Source: Chitinophagaceae bacterium
GTDB lineage: Bacteria; Bacteroidota; Bacteroidia; Chitinophagales; Chitinophagaceae
DNA: 64,000 nucleotides
Direction of reading: 5' to 3'
Assembly (NCBI GenBank): GCA_016719015.1
Contig: JADKAZ010000005.1
Span: 124,001-188,000 of the forward strand
The translations under genes were made by a program, and so were the position numbers. Below, in pieces: positions 1 to 9,100 of this stretch (positions are counted from its first letter, which is position 1; every line of letters begins with the position of its first letter). Under the pieces are notes generated by a model, which was not told the DNA's origin, ran no database searches, and saw nothing but the letters and a program-made list of their open reading frames with translations.

Positions 1-1142
1 AAGGGTTGGTGTATGAAGGAAGTATGGGATTAGTGGATATTAATCTTGATAAAAACCAGTCATACAAAGACCTCATGAAACTGGTTGATAAAATAAAAGT
101 GATAGGTGTTCGTACCAATGCTGAAACCCCGCAGGATGCTGCACAGGGATTAAAATTTGGCGCAGAAGGTATAGGCCTGTTTCGTACCGAGCATATGTTC
201 TATGGAGAAGGTAGTGAAGAACCTTTATTCCTGCTACGTAAAATGATTGTAAGCAAGAACGAGGCTGAAAGGCGCATAGCACTAAACCAACTTTACAAAT
301 ATGTAAAGAAAGATGTGAAAGATACCATGAAGATTATGAAAGGGCACCCGGTAACTATCCGGTTACTAGATCCACCCCTGCATGAATTCGTTCCGCATGA
401 CATGGATAAGCTGCATCAACTGAGTAAAGAGCTGGGCATTAGTATGAGTGTTTTAAGAAGAAGGGTGCTGGCATTACACGAAAACAATCCAATGCTTGGT
501 CACCGCGGTGTAAGATTGGGTATCAGCTATCCGGAAATAACAGAAATGCAGGTGCGGGCCATTTTTGAAGCGACAGCGGAAATGCTGAAAGCAGGGAAAA
601 AAGCTTTTCCCGAAATCATGGTCCCGGTAACATGTACCGTCAATGAATTATCACATCAGAAAGTAATTGTTGACATGGTTTATAAAGAAGTATGCGAAAA
701 AATGAAAATCAAAAAAATTCCCTACTTGTATGGCACCATGATTGAAACTCCAAGAGCTGCAATCAGAGCAGAGTTGATGGCACATGTGGCAGACTTCTTC
801 AGCTATGGTACTAATGACCTCACACAAATGAGTTTTGGGTTTAGCAGGGATGATATTGGCGGTTTTCTTCCAAAATACCTCGACCTTAAAATTCTTCCTT
901 ATGACCCATTCCAGACCATTGACCAGGATGGAGTTGGCGAATTGATACGTTCCGGTATAGACCGGGGCCGGAAAGCAAAATCAAATCTTAAAGTTGGTAT
1001 TTGCGGTGAACATGGTGGCGATGCAGATAGTGTAAACTTCTGCCACCGTATCGGAATGAACTATGTAAGCTGTTCACCATTCCGGGTGCCAATAGCCAGA
1101 CTGGCAGCTGCACAGGCAGCCTTAGAGTTTCCCCGAAAATAA
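1..1142 (+). CDS. ppdK: Pyruvate, phosphate dikinase, C-terminal part (partial)
   Basis: PPDK interconverts pyruvate + ATP + Pi with phosphoenolpyruvate + AMP + PPi. Only the last ~380 residues of a ~900-residue enzyme are present; the frame is open to the first base, so the gene starts outside the window. The visible part is the PEP/pyruvate-binding TIM barrel: GLFRTEHMF near the left end, the GHRGVRLG stretch, the SYGTNDLTQM motif and GICGEHGG, which holds the catalytic cysteine. All match the PPDK/PEP-utilising enzyme family, and FGFSRDDIGGFLP is typical of PPDK rather than of PEP synthase or enzyme I. A good intrinsic terminator follows. The nearby tryptophanase/TPL pair and PFOR also make or use pyruvate, which suggests gluconeogenic growth on amino acids (inference). 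Confidence 0.96.
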   Translation, partial: GLVYEGSMGLVDINLDKNQSYKDLMKLVDKIKVIGVRTNAETPQDAAQGLKFGAEGIGLFRTEHMFYGEGSEEPLFLLRKMIVSKNEAERRIALNQLYKYVKKDVKDTMKIMKGHPVTIRLLDPPLHEFVPHDMDKLHQLSKELGISMSVLRRRVLALHENNPMLGHRGVRLGISYPEITEMQVRAIFEATAEMLKAGKKAFPEIMVPVTCTVNELSHQKVIVDMVYKEVCEKMKIKKIPYLYGTMIETPRAAIRAELMAHVADFFSYGTNDLTQMSFGFSRDDIGGFLPKYLDLKILPYDPFQTIDQDGVGELIRSGIDRGRKAKSNLKVGICGEHGGDADSVNFCHRIGMNYVSCSPFRVPIARLAAAQAALEFPRK

Positions 1143-1162
1143 TTATCCTTTAAAAAACTATG

Positions 1163-1193
1163 GCCCGGAACATTCTTGTTCCGGGCTTTTTTT
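1163..1193 (+). terminator. Intrinsic terminator after ppdK
   Basis: A perfect 9-bp inverted repeat (GCCCGGAAC, then GTTCCGGGC) with a 6-base loop is followed by seven Ts. It lies 21 bp after the ppdK stop and ends its transcript before the DUF1569 gene. Confidence 0.9.
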
Positions 1194-1236
1194 ATTTAAA
1201 AAATAAAAACGAAATTGCCTTTTAATTTTTAAAACC

Positions 1237-1686
1237 ATGGAGATAAAAAATTTATTTAACCCTGCAGTTAAGCAGGAAATTATTGAACGAATAGAAAAAC
1301 TCACCCCACAAACTCAGCGTCAATGGGGTAAAATGGATGTTGCCCAAATGCTGGCACATGTGCAGATACCAATGGGTGTGGCATTCGGCACAGGCACAGT
1401 AAAGGGAAATTGGCTGATGAAAATAATCCTTCCGTTGTTTAAAAAAGCCCTGTACGATGAAAAGCCCTGGAAACAAGGCTTACCTACTGACAAATCTTTT
1501 ATCATGACGGGTCAATCCAAAGATTTCGAAAAAGAAAAAAAACAATTACTTGATAACATCAACCGGTTTAATGAAGCCAATATGATCAATGAAAAACATC
1601 CCGTTTTCGGCAGGCTTACAAAAGAGCAATGGAGCAAAGCGACCTGGAAACATCTTGACCATCACCTGAAACAGTTTGGGGTCTGA
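1237..1686 (+). CDS. DUF1569 (DinB-like fold) protein
   Basis: A small 149-residue cytoplasmic protein that I recognise as DUF1569, a branch of the DinB/YfiT-like four-helix-bundle superfamily. Supporting marks are the MDVAQMLAHVQ stretch (residues ~33-43), with the first family histidine, and the C-terminal WKHLDHHLKQFGV stretch, the usual end of DUF1569 proteins with its metal-type histidines. There is no signal peptide. It starts at an ATG 36 bp past the paired Ts of the ppdK hairpin region and has its own terminator, so it is probably monocistronic. The biochemical role of the family is not established; relatives include thiol transferases and metal-dependent hydrolases. Function is left open. 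Confidence 0.8.
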   Translation: MEIKNLFNPAVKQEIIERIEKLTPQTQRQWGKMDVAQMLAHVQIPMGVAFGTGTVKGNWLMKIILPLFKKALYDEKPWKQGLPTDKSFIMTGQSKDFEKEKKQLLDNINRFNEANMINEKHPVFGRLTKEQWSKATWKHLDHHLKQFGV

Positions 1687-1719
1687 TTAATATCATTGAC
1701 TAAAGTCATAGTTCACTTC

Positions 1720-1753
1720 GCCTGCCTCTTCTACTTTTGGGGCAGGCTTTTTT
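1720..1753 (+). terminator. Intrinsic terminator after the DUF1569 gene
   Basis: A 7-bp perfect stem (GCCTGCC, then GGCAGGC) with a 14-base loop is followed by six Ts. It could also work as an attenuator for the tryptophanase gene, because a 12-codon Trp-containing reading frame starts right after the T run (see findings). Confidence 0.75.
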
Positions 1754-1870
1754 ATATGAACATCTGGAAAAATATTATTAATAAACCTACCTGAGCTTCC
1801 CTCCCGAATTTTCATTCGCCGGCAATTAATTTTTCCAACCATCAGTATTACTACTGTTAAAACTCCATGC

Positions 1871-3244
1871 ATGAAAACGATTATTGAACCCTTCCGGATA
1901 AAATCCGTAGAGCCCATTTATTTTACCACTAAAGAAGAACGAAAAGCCATTTTAGAGAAAGCCTTTTATAACCCATTTCGTATACATGCAAAAGATGTAT
2001 TGATTGATCTTTTGACTGATAGTGGTACCAGTGCCATGAGCAGCAACCAGTGGGCGGGCATCATGCAGGGAGATGAATCCTATGCCGGTAGTTCCAGTTT
2101 TTTCCGGTTCGAAGAGTCAGTAAAAAAAATCACCGGTATGCCTTTGGTGATTCCCACTCACCAGGGCCGTGCCGCCGAAAAGATCATTTTCACCATTCTC
2201 GGTGGAAAAGGAAAATATTTTATCAGTAATACATTGTTTGATACAACAAGGGCCAACATAGAATTCTCCGGTGCCGAAGGTATTGACCTGGTATGTGAAG
2301 AAGGTAAACATCCAACTATACCAGCACTTTTTAAAGGAAATATGGATGTTGAAGCGTTAAAGAAAACGATTCTGAAACTAGGTGCTACAAATATTCCAAT
2401 GGTAATTATGACAATCACCAATAACTCTGGTGGTGGTCAACCGGTAAGTATGAGGAATATTAAAGAAGCAAGCCAGGTATGTAAAGAAAATAAAATCCCT
2501 TTTTTTATTGATGCCTGCCGTTTTGCAGAGAATTCTTACTTTATCAAGCTACGGGAAAACGGATATGCTAATAAATCTGTTCTGGAAATTGCTAATGAGA
2601 CTTTCTCCTACGCTGATGGCTGCACCATGAGTGCTAAGAAAGATGCATTTGCCAATATCGGAGGTTTCCTGGCTATGCGAGATTTAGATTTAGCTATCCG
2701 TTGCAGAAACCTACTCATCATTACCGAAGGCTTTACTACGTATGGTGGTCTTGCCGGTCGTGACCTTGAAGCGATTGCCGTGGGCCTGCAGGAAATATTG
2801 GATGAACATTATCTTCAATATCGTATCAGAAGTATTGAATACCTGACCAATAAACTGATTGCAGCCGGAGTACCCGTTATGCAACCTGCCGGTGGTCATG
2901 CTGTATACCTTGATGCAAAAGAATTTTTACCCGATATACCTGTAGACCAATACCCGGGACAGGCATTGGTAGGTGCCTTGTATGAACACGGTGGCATTCG
3001 TGGGGTTGAAATAGGGTCGCTGATGTTTGGAAAATACGATACCGATGGAAAGCTTATTCCGGCTCAATTAGAACTGGTACGGTTGGCCATTCCACGAAGA
3101 GTATATACACAAAGCCATATTGATTATGTATCGGAAGTAATTATTGAAGTATTCAATAAAAGAAATGAAATAAAAGGATTAACTATTATTGAAGAAACAC
3201 CTATGCTGAGGCATTTTACGGCTAAACTGAAACCCATTATTTAA
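1871..3244 (+). CDS. tnaA: Tryptophanase-like beta-eliminating lyase (PLP)
   Basis: A member of the tryptophanase/tyrosine phenol-lyase family (fold-type I PLP beta-eliminating lyases), 457 residues, the normal length. Shared core motifs: IDLLTDSGTSAM (~46-57), PTHQGR (~95-100), FFIDACRFAEN (~211-221) and TMSAKKD with the PLP lysine at Lys257. Positions that separate the two enzymes favour tryptophanase: FDTT (Asp124) where TPL has FTTT, VEIGS (Ile381) where TPL has MERG with a phenol-binding Arg, and a C-terminal LRHFTAKL with the tryptophanase-type His. Predicted reaction: L-Trp to indole + pyruvate + NH3. It is 11 bp upstream of the TPL-like paralogue, so they are probably co-transcribed. 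Substrate preference is inferred from residues; other beta-substituted amino acids are possible. Confidence 0.87.
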   Translation: MKTIIEPFRIKSVEPIYFTTKEERKAILEKAFYNPFRIHAKDVLIDLLTDSGTSAMSSNQWAGIMQGDESYAGSSSFFRFEESVKKITGMPLVIPTHQGRAAEKIIFTILGGKGKYFISNTLFDTTRANIEFSGAEGIDLVCEEGKHPTIPALFKGNMDVEALKKTILKLGATNIPMVIMTITNNSGGGQPVSMRNIKEASQVCKENKIPFFIDACRFAENSYFIKLRENGYANKSVLEIANETFSYADGCTMSAKKDAFANIGGFLAMRDLDLAIRCRNLLIITEGFTTYGGLAGRDLEAIAVGLQEILDEHYLQYRIRSIEYLTNKLIAAGVPVMQPAGGHAVYLDAKEFLPDIPVDQYPGQALVGALYEHGGIRGVEIGSLMFGKYDTDGKLIPAQLELVRLAIPRRVYTQSHIDYVSEVIIEVFNKRNEIKGLTIIEETPMLRHFTAKLKPII

Positions 3245-3255
3245 AATCAATACAA

Positions 3256-4638
3256 ATGAAAACTTTAAAACAAAGCTGGGCCGAACCCTATAAAATAAAA
3301 ATGGTGGAATTGCTGAAAATGACAACTCAATCTCATCGCAGAAAAGCAATGTCCGAAGCAGGTTTCAATACTTTCTTATTAAAATCAGAAGATGTTTATA
3401 TTGACCTATTAACCGACAGTGGAACCTCTGCTATGAGTGATCATCAGTGGGCCGGCATGATGATGGGTGATGAAGCTTATGCAGGAAGCCGTAATTTTTA
3501 TCACCTGGAGGAAGTGGTAAAAAATATTTACGGATACAAATATTTAGTACCAACCCACCAGGGTCGGGGTGCGGAAAATATTTTATCCAAAATTCTGATT
3601 AAGAAAGGAGACATTATTCCCGGCAATATGTATTTCACCACAACAAGATTACACCAGGAGCTTGCCGGCGGAAAATTTGAAGACATTATTATTGATGAAG
3701 CCCACGACCCTGAAAATGAATTCCCTTTCAAAGGAAATGTTGATCTTGAAAAATTAGAAAAGCTGATAAAGAAATATGGAGCAAAAAGAATTCCTTATGT
3801 AAGCATGGCTACCAGTGTAAATATGGCTGGCGGGCAGCCTATCAGTTTGAAAAATCTAAAGGACCTAAGGGCATTGACAAAAAAGCATGGCATCCGTGTA
3901 ATTCATGACATGACAAGAGTTGCAGAAAATGCACATTTCATCCAACAAAGAGAAAAAGGATATGAGCATAAATCAATCAGGGAAATCGTAAAGGAAATTA
4001 ATTCTTATACCGATGGAGCCACCATGAGTGCCAAGAAAGATGCATTGGTCAATATCGGAGGCTTTCTTGCTCTCAACGACTGGGATGTGTTTGAAGAAGC
4101 AAGAAATATGGTGGTAGTGTATGAAGGCTTACATACGTACGGCGGTCTTGCCGGAAGAGACATGGAAGCAATGGCGATTGGAATTCTGGAGAGTGTAAAT
4201 GACAATCATATTCATGCAAGAGTGGGACAGGTAATTTATCTTGGCGAAAAAATGATTGAGTATGGCGTACCTATTGTAAAGCCTATCGGTGGACATGGCA
4301 TATTCTTAGATGCCAAAAAATTCCTGCCACATATTCCGCAAGACCAGTTTCCCGCACAGACGTTGGCAGCTGAAGTATATCTTGATTCTGGTGTAAGAAC
4401 AATGGAAAGAGGCGTTGTATCCGCCGGAAGAAAAGCCAATGGTGAAAATTATTATCCAAAACTGGAGCTGGTACGATTCACCATTCCACGTCGTGTATAT
4501 ACACAGGCACACATGGATGTAATTGCAGAATCTGTAGCTAATGTTTATGGTCGCCGGAATAAAATAAAAGGGATGAAAATGGTTTACGAGCCCAAATATT
4601 TACGATTCTTTCAGGCCAGATTTGAAAAGTTAAAATAA
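3256..4638 (+). CDS. tpl: Tyrosine phenol-lyase-like enzyme (PLP)
   Basis: Paralogue of the preceding gene, 460 residues. It has the same PLP core (LTDSGTSAM, PTHQGRGAEN, TMSAKKD with the PLP lysine near Lys261) but carries tyrosine phenol-lyase marks: GNMYFTTTR (Thr128, the TPL Thr124 position), RTMERGVVSAG (Arg385, the TPL Arg381 position that contacts the phenol hydroxyl) and LRFFQARF with the two active-site phenylalanines. Predicted reaction: L-Tyr to phenol + pyruvate + NH3. It starts 11 bp after tnaA and ends 1 bp from the convergent PNPOx-like gene. The tandem looks like an old duplication that has diverged in specificity. Activity is not proven by sequence alone. Confidence 0.88.
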   Translation: MKTLKQSWAEPYKIKMVELLKMTTQSHRRKAMSEAGFNTFLLKSEDVYIDLLTDSGTSAMSDHQWAGMMMGDEAYAGSRNFYHLEEVVKNIYGYKYLVPTHQGRGAENILSKILIKKGDIIPGNMYFTTTRLHQELAGGKFEDIIIDEAHDPENEFPFKGNVDLEKLEKLIKKYGAKRIPYVSMATSVNMAGGQPISLKNLKDLRALTKKHGIRVIHDMTRVAENAHFIQQREKGYEHKSIREIVKEINSYTDGATMSAKKDALVNIGGFLALNDWDVFEEARNMVVVYEGLHTYGGLAGRDMEAMAIGILESVNDNHIHARVGQVIYLGEKMIEYGVPIVKPIGGHGIFLDAKKFLPHIPQDQFPAQTLAAEVYLDSGVRTMERGVVSAGRKANGENYYPKLELVRFTIPRRVYTQAHMDVIAESVANVYGRRNKIKGMKMVYEPKYLRFFQARFEKLK

Positions 4639-4639
4639 A

Positions 4640-5083
4640 TCATGAATTATTAACTATAAGTTCATTTCTGTTCCAGGAGGTTTTTTTAACGAGTCCGAAG
4701 CTATTATCTGTAAACTTGATAGTATTAATCTGTATGGTCCATATCTCTCCCGGTATAGCTAAGGCCATTGGGTGCTTTTTATAGTAGTGAGATGAAGCAT
4801 GGTTTGCCTGTGGATCGTCAAGTGATAAAACTATACCCTCCAACTGTATTCCTTTTATCTGCATAAAATTTAGTTTGTCGGGTAAAATCGTTCCGGCAAT
4901 GACAGAATTATTTAAAAGAATTGTTGAATGCCGTGTAGCCATTGATGATTTGTAAAATAAAAATCCTGCTTCCTCATCAAAGGCATAAAAGCAACTAAAA
5001 CAATAAGGATTCCCTTGTTCATCTGCACAACATACCGTGACGCAGGTTTGCTTATTTATGAACTGTTTAATACTGTCTTTCAT
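4640..5083 (-). CDS. PNPOx-like flavin-binding split-barrel protein
   Basis: A 147-residue protein of the pyridoxamine-5'-phosphate-oxidase-like split-barrel superfamily, close in appearance to the UPF0306/YhbP group. It has an N-terminal helix followed by CVTVCCADEQGNPYCF, a strand pattern with GFLFYKSS, and IKGIQLEG, a typical beta-turn of this fold. There is no signal peptide. These proteins bind FMN, F420 or haem, and the ligand cannot be told here. It is the last gene of the minus-strand operon with the DHOD-like gene (1-bp gap), nifJ and the GltD-like gene, so a role in the same redox pathway is likely but inferred. Its stop is 1 bp from the convergent tpl stop, with no terminator visible. 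Confidence 0.72.
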   Translation of the reverse strand: MKDSIKQFINKQTCVTVCCADEQGNPYCFSCFYAFDEEAGFLFYKSSMATRHSTILLNNSVIAGTILPDKLNFMQIKGIQLEGIVLSLDDPQANHASSHYYKKHPMALAIPGEIWTIQINTIKFTDNSFGLVKKTSWNRNELIVNNS

Positions 5084-5084
5084 A

Positions 5085-6074
5085 TCACTTCACTCCTTCC
5101 AGGATTTTTATATAGTTAGCCCTTTCATAAGCTGTAGGGTCTGAGATATGCTGCTGGCTCATACTTCCTTTGAAAGAATCTAATGTTTCAAAGCCCATCA
5201 TATACATCCAGTCCTGTAGCTCTTTATTCATCGTTCTTAAATAAGGAATACCGTTTTTATACAAGGAGGAAGCCGTCATTACCACATCAGCCCCGGCCAA
5301 AATATATTTTATTACTTCAATGGCACTTTGTACTCCGGTTGTAGCCGCCAGTGACAGTTTCATTTTCCCATACAGTAAAGCAATCCATAGAAGTGGTAAA
5401 CGTATTTCACTGGACTCACTGTAGTGTAAATCAGTTTTAATGATAAGCTCATTTATATCAAAATCGGGTTGATAGAAACGGTTGAACAATACCAATGCAT
5501 CAGCCCCGGCATTCTGCATCCGTAACGACATATTACCCATGGCACTGAAATAAGGATTCAGCTTTACTGCTACCGGAATTTTTACAGATTGTTTTATAGA
5601 CTCAATGATATTCAGGTAGCGATGCTCTACCTGGGAAGAAGACATAGCAACATCACCCGGAATGAAAAATATATTCACTTCAATTCCGTCAGCACCGGCC
5701 TGCTCCATCATTTTTGAATAATCGATCCATCCTTCATTGGTGATACCGTTCAGACTTCCGATGATGGGAATTTTCACCCTCTCCTTTGCTTTACGGATAT
5801 TCTCCAGGTAATCATCTGTACCTACATTAAAATCATCCAGGTCAGGAAAATAATCTAATGCTTCGGGAAAAGCATGAGTAGTTTCTGACATCACCCCTTT
5901 AAACCGGGCTTCTTCCTTTCGTATCTGTTCTTCAAACAAAGAGAACATCACCACCGCACCAGCTCCATTATCTTCCATCTTCACTATGTTATCTGTCTGT
6001 TCAGATAAAGTACAGGCAGATACTAAAATCGGGGAATCTAATTTCAACCCCATGTAAGTGGAATGTATTTTCAT
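5085..6074 (-). CDS. Dihydroorotate dehydrogenase-like FMN oxidoreductase
   Basis: A 329-residue TIM-barrel flavoprotein of the DHODH/dihydropyrimidine dehydrogenase family. Visible marks: MGLKLDSPILVSAC at the N-terminus (the usual first strand with the FMN contact), IEVNIFFIP in the middle, VAVKLNPYF with the flavin-contacting Lys, and the late TTGVQSAIEVIKYILAGADVV region that binds the FMN phosphate. It lacks the C-terminal 4Fe-4S domain found in PreA. Its neighbours are nifJ (48 bp upstream) and a GltD-like oxidoreductase, and PreT-PreA-type enzymes pair exactly such a GltD-like subunit with a DHOD-like subunit. I infer an accessory electron-transfer or dehydrogenase role. Pyrimidine synthesis is possible, but the context argues against it. 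Confidence 0.8.
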   Translation of the reverse strand: MKIHSTYMGLKLDSPILVSACTLSEQTDNIVKMEDNGAGAVVMFSLFEEQIRKEEARFKGVMSETTHAFPEALDYFPDLDDFNVGTDDYLENIRKAKERVKIPIIGSLNGITNEGWIDYSKMMEQAGADGIEVNIFFIPGDVAMSSSQVEHRYLNIIESIKQSVKIPVAVKLNPYFSAMGNMSLRMQNAGADALVLFNRFYQPDFDINELIIKTDLHYSESSEIRLPLLWIALLYGKMKLSLAATTGVQSAIEVIKYILAGADVVMTASSLYKNGIPYLRTMNKELQDWMYMMGFETLDSFKGSMSQQHISDPTAYERANYIKILEGVK

Positions 6075-6122
6075 TTCATCAATTTTTTAATCTGGTATGA
6101 CCCTGCTTTCAACAGTTCATAA

Positions 6123-9100
6123 CTATGCTATCGGAACAAAATCACTTGCTTTCTTTGTTGCCAGTTCCTCATATGTCTTCCATTTCAGGTTCACCAGGTC
6201 CTGTGCATGTTTCATCAAAGTGTCTGCCGCTTCAGGATTAGTAATAGTAAGTACTTTATATCTCAACTCATTGTACGCATAATCTTTTAATGCCATTGTT
6301 GGCCGTGGTGAATCCAGCACAAACGGATTTTGATTTTTCTTTCTCAATACAGGATTATACCTCAGTAATGGCCAGTGACCACTTGCCACCGCTTTATTTT
6401 GTTGACTTAATCCGTCTTTCAGATCATATCCATGTGCAATACAATGACTGTAAGCCAGAATCAATGCAGGGCCATCATATGCCTCTGCTTCCCGCATAGC
6501 TAATAATGTTTGTTGCGGATTAGCACCAAAGGCAACCCTCGCCACATATACATTGCCATAGGAAATAGCCTGCATAGCCAGATCTTTCTTGCCCCCTGAT
6601 TTACCACCGGCAGCAAATTTTGCTGTTGCCGCAGTTGGTGTTGATTTTGAACTTTGCCCACCGGTATTTGAATAAACTTCGGTATCCAATACCAATATCT
6701 TGACATTTCTTCCAGTTGCCAATGCATGATCCAAGCCTCCATAGCCAATATCATAAGCCCAACCATCTCCACCAACCAGCCAAACGCTGCGGCGTACTAA
6801 TTGATCTGCTACTGATAATAGATGATTAGCTGCAGAAGAAGTCATTGTTTTCAACTTCTCCTTCAACTGCATCACCCTTTGTTGCTGTTCGGCTAGTTCA
6901 GATTCATGTACTTGCGGTGCATCCAGTATTTGTTTTACAAAATCTGCTCCCAGTTCGTCGTTCAATTCCAATAATAATTGTTTGGCTACCGCCAATTGCT
7001 TATCTGCAGTGATACGCATTCCCAATCCAAACTCTGCATTATCTTCAAATAATGAGTTGGACCAGGCCGGGCCTCTGCCAGCTGCATTAACTGCCCACGG
7101 AGTTGTTGGAAGATTACCACCGTAAATGGATGAACAACCGGTAGCATTTGCTACCAATAAACGGTCACCAAATAATTGTGATAACAATTTCAGGTAGGGT
7201 GTTTCCCCACAACCGGCACAGGCACCAGAGAATTCAAATAATGGTTCAAGGAACTGGGCACCATGTACGGTAGAGAAATCAATTTTGGAACGATCGTTCC
7301 AAGGAATATTTTCAAAGAAATCAATATTATGTTGTTCTGCTTTTAGTACGGGTTCTTTTTCCCCCATATTAATCGCTTTGCGGGAACGGTTAACCGGGTC
7401 AGTGGCCGGACAAACTTCCACACACAAATTACAGCCGGTACAATCTTCCAGATACACTTGTAATGAATACTGCGTTTCCGGGAAACCTCTTGCATTGATG
7501 GGTGCATGTTTAAAACCATCCGGTGCTTTTTGCAAATTATCCTTGTGATAGAACTTTGCTCTTATCACACTGTGCGGACATACATAAGCACAATTACCAC
7601 ATTGGATACAGGTATCAGGTTCCCAAATAGCTACTATATCGGAGACATTCCTTTTTTCCCATTGAGTAGTGCCACTGGGATAAGTACCATCCACAGTCAT
7701 TTTGCTTACTGGCAGGTCATCCCCATGACCCGCCATCATTACAGCGGTAACTTCTTTTACAAAATCAGGCGCCCTATCAGAAACGGTCAGTAAATCATGA
7801 TTAGCAGCTGAAACTTTTTTCGGATAGTCTACCTCATATAAATTAGCCAGTGTAGCATCCACCGCTATAAAATTCTGATCAATTACTTTCTGCCCTTTTT
7901 TGAAATAGGTTTTTTCAATAGCTTTTTTAATTTGTTTAATGGCATCTTCCCTTGGCAATACTCCCGATAAAGCAAAATAGCAGGTCTGCATGATGGTGTT
8001 AATACGGCCACTCATGCCCGTATCTCTTGCCACCGTTGTTGCATCAATTACATACAATTTAATTTTCTTATCTATGATCATCTTCTGCAATTGCCCTGTT
8101 AACTTACTCCACACTTCACTCTTATCATAGGGGCTGTTCAACAGGAACGTAGCTCCTTCACTGGCAAACTCCAGCATCTCTACTTTTTCAGTAAAATTGA
8201 ACTGGTGACAGGCAATAAAATCTGCTTTGGAAATTAAATAAGGTGCCCTTATAGGTTTTGGCCCAAACCGTAAATGAGATACTGTTCTGGCGCCTGATTT
8301 TTTGGAATCATATACAAAATAGCCCTGTGCATACAAATCAGTATTCTCACCAATAATTTTAATCGTATTCTTATTAGCCCCTACTGTACCATCGGCACCC
8401 AAACCGAAGAATAAGCCCTGCCTCCATTCTGATTCATCTAATTTAAACTCCGGGTCAAATTCTAAGCTGGTAAAAGTGACATCATCATTGATGCCAATCG
8501 TAAACCCATTTTTAGGTTTATCTTTTTTTAATTCATCGTACACAGCCTTTACCATTGCCGGTGTAAACTCTTTAGAAGAAAGTCCATAACGTCCCCCAAC
8601 TATATTGGGCAGTTTTTTTAGCTTGCCTTGCTGTAAGGCTTCCACTAAAGTGGATAATACATCCTGGTACATTGGTTCACCTGCGGCACCGGATTCTTTA
8701 GTCCTGTCTAATACGCCAATTGATTTAACGGAAGCAGGTAATACTTTTATCAAATGTGCAAGAGAAAATGGCCTGTACAAACGAACTACAATCACACCTG
8801 TTTTTGCTCCTGCTTTATTTAAAGCTTTAACAGTTTCTTCTACAGTCTCACCACCGGACCCCATAATGATGGTTACTTCTTCTGCATCAGCAGCACCTGT
8901 GTATTCAAAGAGTTCATACTTCCTGCCAGTGAGTTTTTCAAAATCTTTCATCACTTCTTCCACAATGCCCGGCATATTATTGTAAAACTGGTTCACTGTT
9001 TCCCTACCCTGGAAATACACATCAGGATTTTGTGCCGTTCCCCTTATGAAAGGATGTTCAGGATTCAATCCTCTTTTACGATGGGCAATTACCAGTTCAT

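Noticed and set aside
8605..8985. Plus-strand frame of 126 codons inside nifJ
   Set aside because: Antisense shadow of the PFOR coding sequence; no start context or domain.
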